DNA of 64,000 bases. Origin: CBDAQD01 sp965275905 (GTDB taxonomy: Bacteria; Pseudomonadota; Alphaproteobacteria; Rhizobiales; JAJFHC01). Of this stretch, positions 59,110 to 64,000 are shown one piece after another; positions within the stretch are counted from its first letter, which is position 1; each line of letters begins with the position of its first letter. The position numbers and the translations under genes are program-made. The notes beneath the pieces are model-generated. The model worked only from the letters and a program-made list of their open reading frames with translations. It was not told the origin of the DNA and did no database searches. The stretch spans positions 1 to 64,000 of the forward strand of contig CBDHYJ010000038.1 of the NCBI GenBank assembly GCA_965275905.1, written 5' to 3'.

Positions 59110-60753
59110 CTAGTCGACCGGCCATGTCGCACGGGCACCGCGCCACCAACTTGCCCAGTCGGTCGGCACAACGCTGAAAGGTCGCCCTGTAAGCGAGCTC
59201 AATGTTGCGGCAACCTGGACCCGCAGCCACTTTGGATCAGTCTCTTCCGCCAGGCGGGATACGAGAGTGTCAATCGTTGCCCGGTTGTTTTGCCTCGATG
59301 CTCGCACCGCCCAGATAGCCGCGGGCGCCGGATCAAAGTACTTTTCTGCGTGATTTGATTTCGATTTCCAGGGGGCTGCAACCAGGCTCAACGGGACATG
59401 GGCTTCACCCGAAAGACCCGTGCCCCATAGCAGGACCCATCGGGCATATCGCGCTGCGGCAATCCGAACCTGGCCACCGATCAGGCTTATCGTTGTTGCT
59501 GGAAGTGCGTGCTCCAGGCGCATCTTGAAAAACTCGTCAGGGGGACGCGACGTCGCCATTCGATAGACAGTGTCGCGAAGATTTCCCGGGCCGCTGCGGT
59601 AGCGGCCAGGCGAGTCGAGGAGGGAGTCAAGCTGTGCAGCAGCAGATTGCCAGTCTTCGATGGGGTCCGAACGCTTTGTCTCGAGCTTATTTGTCGATAC
59701 TGAATTAGATCGTTTGACAGGTTGCATAGCAAGTTTGGTCCCCCAGAGTCGGCCTTTGCCGTCGTTGCCATCTCCTGCGACGAAGATGTAGCCTCCGGTC
59801 GGGATGATCTGCCGGGGATATCCACCGGAAAACCGGAATGCCTCCTGCCATCGGCCATCAGCCTGCATCTTCCACACCGATCCGTTCCCAGCCTCGGCGC
59901 TTGTGGCCCACAATGCGCCCGAGGCGCTTCCGAGATCGATAACGTTTCCTCGTAGGCCAGTAGTGTCGACCTTTTCCGATGTGTATCCGTCGGTAGACCA
60001 GATCTCGGTACCACCATTCTCTCCGCTGATGGCAGCGTAGTAGCGGTTGTCGTGGACCGCATCTCCAAAGAGTGTCCGGCCTTTCGGCCACCGGTCGAGG
60101 TCGTTCAATCTGCCGTCGCGAAACACGGTCATCCTCGGATTCCCTCGGACAACCAATTGCGCGATGAGACTGCCGTTCAGCGCGGTAAGACTGGTAAATC
60201 GACTGACCACACCGGTGGGTGTCGGGTGTTCGTAGATCTGCTCCCAGGTTCGCCCGTTGTCTCTGGAAACATTCAACTTGGCCGTCCATCCGGACGTTGA
60301 CGCATAGAGCAGTGCGCCGTCGGTTGTCATTGCGTGCGTGTGAAATGTTTGCCGGCCCGGGATGGAACGATAGAACCACGACGTTCCGTCGGTCACCTCA
60401 AACGCGCCCCATCCGAGGCTGAAACGATCATCTTCGTATGGCCAATAGAGCCGTCCGGCATGAATTGTGGGATCACCGGCATCCTGGCTGAACAGGTGGC
60501 GCTCGTATCGAAAGGCCTTGCTGGTCGGGTCGTACGAGTAAATGTCTGCGGAGTTATGATTGCGTCCTTTGACCGAGTTCACGACCCAAAGGCGGTTCCT
60601 GTAGAAAACTCCCGCTGAAAGAGTTGGCCAGGTATGTGCTCTTGCAAGGACATCGAGCGAGTCGATTGTCGACGCTTGCCCGGGTGACGGCGCCGCCAGC
60701 AACGTCGCTGCCGAGAATATCAGTCCCGCCACCGCGACCCGGAAGGCACTCAA
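59110..60753 (-). CDS. Exported beta-propeller-like protein of unknown function
   Basis: The protein of about 547 residues is placed at a TTG one base past the tspO stop because this begins a signal peptide (SAFRVAVAGLIFSAATLLAA, cleavage near QAS); an ATG at 60843 would overlap tspO. The first 350 residues have repeated aromatic beta-strand motifs (LWVVNSVKGRNHNSADIYSYD, RLYWPYEDDRFSLGWGAFEV, NVSRDNGRTWEQI, EIWSTDGYTSEKVD) typical of propellers. The C-terminal 200 residues look helical and of HEAT type (WLRVQVAATLSSLTGRPFSVV). The function is not recognised. It may be translationally coupled to tspO. Confidence 0.75.
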   Translation of the reverse strand: MSAFRVAVAGLIFSAATLLAAPSPGQASTIDSLDVLARAHTWPTLSAGVFYRNRLWVVNSVKGRNHNSADIYSYDPTSKAFRYERHLFSQDAGDPTIHAGRLYWPYEDDRFSLGWGAFEVTDGTSWFYRSIPGRQTFHTHAMTTDGALLYASTSGWTAKLNVSRDNGRTWEQIYEHPTPTGVVSRFTSLTALNGSLIAQLVVRGNPRMTVFRDGRLNDLDRWPKGRTLFGDAVHDNRYYAAISGENGGTEIWSTDGYTSEKVDTTGLRGNVIDLGSASGALWATSAEAGNGSVWKMQADGRWQEAFRFSGGYPRQIIPTGGYIFVAGDGNDGKGRLWGTKLAMQPVKRSNSVSTNKLETKRSDPIEDWQSAAAQLDSLLDSPGRYRSGPGNLRDTVYRMATSRPPDEFFKMRLEHALPATTISLIGGQVRIAAARYARWVLLWGTGLSGEAHVPLSLVAAPWKSKSNHAEKYFDPAPAAIWAVRASRQNNRATIDTLVSRLAEETDPKWLRVQVAATLSSLTGRPFSVVPTDWASWWRGARATWPVD

Positions 60754-60754
60754 C

Positions 60755-61267
60755 TCAATTGAGAATCCAGATCGAGAAATTGAGAATTGCTGCAAAACCG
60801 ACCCATCCGAAATATGGCCACAGGAGATTTGCGGCGATTCCATCGATCTTCGAGAAAGCGCGAATGTTCAGGCCGATTAGAATGAGAAGCAAAACAATTT
60901 CGGCAAGTGCCAGCCCGGGCGATCGCAGGCCAAAGAAGATCAGGGACCAGGCCAGGTTCGCCAACAGATGACCGCCGTAAAGAGCCATCGCCCCGGGAGC
61001 ACCGGAGAACCCGCGACGTAGCCAGACGCGCCAGCCGGAAACGGCGATGAGGAGATAGAGAATGCTCCAGACAGGGCCGAAAACCCAGTCAGGAGGATTG
61101 AACGAGGGCTTCACCAGCGTGGGGTACCAACTGGAAACACTGGCGGCCGTGACCGTCCCGCCAATAACTGCAATGCCGAAACAGATCGCCATAAACAGGA
61201 GCAGTCCAGCCCATGCTCGCCACCCCTCCGGTGGGCGCGTGACGCCTATAGTACCTTGCTCGCTCAT
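60755..61267 (-). CDS. tspO: TspO/MBR family membrane protein
   Basis: The 170-residue protein has five transmembrane helices and the TspO signatures: WYPTLVKPSFNPPDWVFGPVW, ALYGGHLLANLAWSLIFFGL and LLWPYFGWVGFAAILNFSIWIL. It binds porphyrins or related ligands in the inner membrane and may modulate stress or tetrapyrrole handling. The ATG at 61267 is chosen because the preceding sequence does not belong to the family. Downstream, the propeller-like gene begins within one base. Confidence 0.92.
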   Translation of the reverse strand: MSEQGTIGVTRPPEGWRAWAGLLLFMAICFGIAVIGGTVTAASVSSWYPTLVKPSFNPPDWVFGPVWSILYLLIAVSGWRVWLRRGFSGAPGAMALYGGHLLANLAWSLIFFGLRSPGLALAEIVLLLILIGLNIRAFSKIDGIAANLLWPYFGWVGFAAILNFSIWILN

Positions 61268-61440
61268 TTGCACTCTTCTCGACAAATCTAGTATTTGGGA
61301 ATCCGTCCTCTTTACGCATGGACTATCCCTCTCGATCACGAGAGCAAATAAAAATGGCGTGAGTGAAGGGGGGCCGAATGCGTGACACCGGCTGATGCAT
61401 TGGTATAAACCGCTGGAGCAATGATCATAGACCCGGTCCA

Positions 61441-63843
61441 ATGATTCAAATCCGCTTCTACTTGTGCGCTGCTTTGTTGGCGATTTGCTTTTGGCTTTCC
61501 GCCGGCATTCACGCCAGCGCCCAGGAAACCAGGCCCGCGCTTGCGGCGGAAGCACAGCTGCAGCAATGGTCGGCAAGACTCGAGCGTATCGGCGAAGCGA
61601 TTGGCGCATTCCGGCTCGATGCCCGCGATACAGCGCGTTTGCGAACCGAGATTGAGGGTATCCGTGCGTCTGCTGTTCAATTGGAGACACAGTTACGACC
61701 GCAGATCGAACCGGCGCAGGCACTGGTCGATGCCCTTGGAGAAGTGCCAAAGTCCGGTCAGGAACCGGAAGACGTCGCTAATGAACGCCAGCGTTTGAAC
61801 GAGAACCTCTCAACACTGACGGGTCAGCTCAAGCGAGCGGAATTGACGGTCGCGAAAGCATCGACGCTGCTCAGCGAACTGTCAGCGCGAAAACGTCAGA
61901 AACTGGCGGATCGCCTTTTGACCCGCACCGCCAACCCACTTGCGGCCGAAACCTGGTTGAATGCCGCGGAAGATGCCGCGACGGGCCTGTCGGGTCTCGC
62001 GGGAATTGTGCCGCGCTGGTGGGATTGGATCGTGACCGATCGGACGGGCACGGCGATTACGATGGGCCTTGCCATATTGCTGTCCGCGTTCGTCGGATTG
62101 GTTGCCAGGCCCTGGCTCCTGCGATCGGTGCAACGTGCTCCCATCGATCAACTGCCTGGCGTCCGCGCATTCATCGGGTTTCTGCGTCGGGGAGTAAGTG
62201 TTCTGCCTGCCTTGATCCTGGTGTTTATGATCCTGGACGCTAGGCCGCCGGCAGACCATCAGTGGGCAGACTTCCTGAGACTGCTGCTTATTGTCCTAAT
62301 CTGGTATTCGATTGCGGTGGCACTTCTCGGCACCTGCTTTGCGCCGGTCAGGACAAACGAACGCCTCTTCCCATTTGAAGATGCGGAGGCCCGGGCAATC
62401 TACAATCGGCTGTTCGCTGTTTCCACGATAGTGGCGTTTTACGCCTTTGTCTTCGCCGCCGGACAGGCCTTTGGGATGCATCGTGAAACGACCGCGATCG
62501 TTGCATTGACCGCGGCGGTGTTTTTTGCTGTTCCCGCATTTTCACTCCTTAGCAAGCGACTTTGGTCGGCCGTCGTTGCCGCTGCAAAGACCCCGGTCGG
62601 AGCATCGCCCGTCGGGGCGGGCAATCCTGAACAATCAACGCCTCTGTGGTCTGCGCTTCGTTTTCCGATGGTGATCGGTACTCTGGTTATCGTGATCGCT
62701 GCGGCCGCGGGCTACGAAGCACTTGCTCGCTTCGGCATAGGGCGTAGCACCGTGAGCATTCTGGCGATTTTGTTGCTCGTCTTCGTGCATCACGTCATCA
62801 GGGATGCGGTCCATTGGCTGATCAATCAGGACGTTGCTATCTCGACAGACACGGCGAGCCCGCGCCGGGGCTGGCTCATACTTCTGATTGTCGATGCGCT
62901 GCTGCTGGTCGCCGGACTCGTGGCTTTGCTCCTGGTCTGGGGAACCGGCTGGGACGATATCAGCGACTGGACCAACAAGGCACTCGAGGGTTTCGAGATC
63001 GGGACGGTTCGGATTTCGCCGACGGCAGTACTTTACGCCGCGGCCCTGTTTGCGGTTGTCCTGACGGTCACGAGATTCTTGCAACGCAAGATTGAGCAGC
63101 GTGTCCTTATTCATACGCGCCTTGACTCCGGTGTGAAGAATTCCATTCGTTCGGCCGTTGGTTACATCGGCGTTATCGGCGGTGGAGTTATCGCGATTTC
63201 TGCTGCCGGCCTGGATCTTTCGAACCTCGCCATCATTGCAGGCGCGCTTTCCGTCGGTATCGGTTTCGGCTTGCAGAACGTCGTGAACAATTTCGTCTCG
63301 GGAATAATCCTTCTGGTTGAGCGGCCCATTCGCGTCGGTGACTGGGTCGTTGTCGGAAGCCACGAGGGGTACGTTCGCCGAATTAAGGTGCGGTCGACCG
63401 AGATCGAGACCTTCGCGCACGCGTCAGTCATCGTCCCGAACTCGGACCTGATTTCTGGCACTGTGATGAACTGGACTCACTCGGATGCACGGGGAAGAAT
63501 TATCGTTCCGGTAGGCGTGGCCTACGGCTCCGATACCGGTCTGGTCCGGAAGCTGCTGGAGGAAATCGCGCGAAGCCATCCCGATGTGCTCGCCATACCG
63601 GAGCCAACGGTATTGTTCCGCGAGTTTGGCGACTCGTCGCTGAATTTCGAGATTCGTGTCTTCCTGAAGGACATCGGTTACTGCCTGTCGGTCACCAGCG
63701 ACATATGCTTCGAGATTGACAAGGCGTTCCGCGAGCACGGCATCGAGATTCCGTTCCCGCAGCGCGATCTCCACCTGCGTGACATGCCCCGGCTTGAGTC
63801 AATGATCGATAGAGCACTGGCGGCACGCAGTGATGCCCAGTGA
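61441..63843 (+). CDS. MscS-family mechanosensitive ion channel with N-terminal DUF3772-like domain
   Basis: The 800-residue protein has a signal peptide (IRFYLCAALLAICFWLSAG), a periplasmic coiled-coil domain of about 150 residues rich in Arg/Glu (DUF3772-like), and around 9-10 transmembrane segments. The MscS pore and cytosolic beta domain lie at about 590-790: GALSVGIGFGLQNVVNNFVSG, LLVERPIRVGDWVVVG, VRSTEIETFAHASVIVPNSDLI and NFEIRVFLKDI. It should protect against osmotic downshock from the inner membrane. Its stop overlaps the next gene's start by 11 bases. Confidence 0.93.
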   Translation: MIQIRFYLCAALLAICFWLSAGIHASAQETRPALAAEAQLQQWSARLERIGEAIGAFRLDARDTARLRTEIEGIRASAVQLETQLRPQIEPAQALVDALGEVPKSGQEPEDVANERQRLNENLSTLTGQLKRAELTVAKASTLLSELSARKRQKLADRLLTRTANPLAAETWLNAAEDAATGLSGLAGIVPRWWDWIVTDRTGTAITMGLAILLSAFVGLVARPWLLRSVQRAPIDQLPGVRAFIGFLRRGVSVLPALILVFMILDARPPADHQWADFLRLLLIVLIWYSIAVALLGTCFAPVRTNERLFPFEDAEARAIYNRLFAVSTIVAFYAFVFAAGQAFGMHRETTAIVALTAAVFFAVPAFSLLSKRLWSAVVAAAKTPVGASPVGAGNPEQSTPLWSALRFPMVIGTLVIVIAAAAGYEALARFGIGRSTVSILAILLLVFVHHVIRDAVHWLINQDVAISTDTASPRRGWLILLIVDALLLVAGLVALLLVWGTGWDDISDWTNKALEGFEIGTVRISPTAVLYAAALFAVVLTVTRFLQRKIEQRVLIHTRLDSGVKNSIRSAVGYIGVIGGGVIAISAAGLDLSNLAIIAGALSVGIGFGLQNVVNNFVSGIILLVERPIRVGDWVVVGSHEGYVRRIKVRSTEIETFAHASVIVPNSDLISGTVMNWTHSDARGRIIVPVGVAYGSDTGLVRKLLEEIARSHPDVLAIPEPTVLFREFGDSSLNFEIRVFLKDIGYCLSVTSDICFEIDKAFREHGIEIPFPQRDLHLRDMPRLESMIDRALAARSDAQ

Positions 63844-64000
63844 ACTGGAGGATGGTGCAGAGAGTGTCTGGCAGGAGATGCGCCGCGGCGTTGCCGCATG
63901 CCTTCCGATCTGCGTTTCCGTGGCCGTTTACGGGATAGCATTTGGTGTTCTCGCCGCTCAGGCCGGGCTCGACGTCTGGATGGTCGCGCTTATGAGCGGA
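63833..64000 (+). CDS. AzlC-family transporter subunit, N-terminal part (cut by window end)
   Basis: The frame starts at an ATG overlapping the mscS-family stop by 11 bases and remains open to the end of the window (56 residues seen). The sequence PSELEDGAESVWQEMRRGVA, then ACLPICVSVAVYGIAFGVLAAQAGLD and WMVALMSG matches the start of AzlC, the larger subunit of branched-chain amino acid exporters. An azlD gene is expected downstream, outside this window. Confidence 0.8.
   Translation, partial: MPSELEDGAESVWQEMRRGVAACLPICVSVAVYGIAFGVLAAQAGLDVWMVALMSG

Overview
The window is a 64 kb piece of chromosome from a GC-rich alphaproteobacterium, most likely of the Hyphomicrobiales (Rhizobiales) type. 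The basis is a cobalamin-dependent ribonucleotide reductase of the rhizobial type, a short type-2 ArgC, a MepA homologue, GcvA-like LysR regulators, and many sugar-acid and amine catabolism genes. I see no rRNA, tRNA, insertion sequence, prophage or CRISPR array. About 60 genes are packed on both strands, several with overlapping ends.

Layout. 0-5.3 kb: C-terminus of an unknown gene, a Tat-type intradiol dioxygenase, a CaiD-like enoyl-CoA hydratase, and an exported EF-hand protein divergent from an OmpR-type response regulator/histidine kinase pair. 5.3-13 kb: a shortened class II ribonucleotide reductase, a PAS-PAS-GGDEF-EAL protein, a glutathione S-transferase, a YbjQ-like protein and a diheme cytochrome c. 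13-18.4 kb: a LysR regulator divergent from a four-gene cluster of two enolase-superfamily dehydratases, a beta-hydroxyacid dehydrogenase and a BesD/HalD-like Fe(II)/2-oxoglutarate oxygenase. 18.5-28.4 kb: ABC-F ATPase, a divergent SHMT-like/LysR pair, a methyltransferase, an agmatinase-like enzyme, an SH3 protein, a small metallopeptidase, a DUF3108 protein, methylglyoxal synthase and a trans-sulfuration enzyme. 28.4-36.8 kb: a YCF48-like protein, a PhyH oxygenase plus arginase-fold pair, a DUF7694-like protein, a YcaQ-type glycosylase, GNAT, a Kef-type antiporter and Tag. 36.8-42.3 kb: an exported sensor-domain protein with a chemoreceptor, GNAT, argC and a degenerate MepA. 42.4-52.5 kb: a dimethylglycine/sarcosine dehydrogenase-like enzyme with its LysR regulator, a PNPOx-like protein divergent from a MocR regulator, MerF, cupin, GFA, a PbfA-like enzyme and an MFS transporter. 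52.6-64 kb: a six-repeat beta/gamma-crystallin-like exported protein, VOC, a DapA-like aldolase, an L,D-transpeptidase, PhyH, pentapeptide repeats, TspO plus a propeller protein, an MscS-type channel and the start of AzlC.

The themes are catabolism of small organic acids and amines (three Fe/2OG oxygenases, two enolase-superfamily enzymes, two ureohydrolase-fold proteins, a PbfA-like enzyme, a DMGDH-like enzyme) and envelope or stress functions. The most unusual items are the ribonucleotide reductase, which has lost its second redox cysteine and its C-terminal domain; the repeat protein at 52.7-54.5 kb; the 14-18 kb cluster, preceded by a 22-codon dehydrogenase-like mini-ORF; and the MepA homologue lacking a zinc ligand and the catalytic histidine. 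No search could be run, so family names rest on motif recognition.
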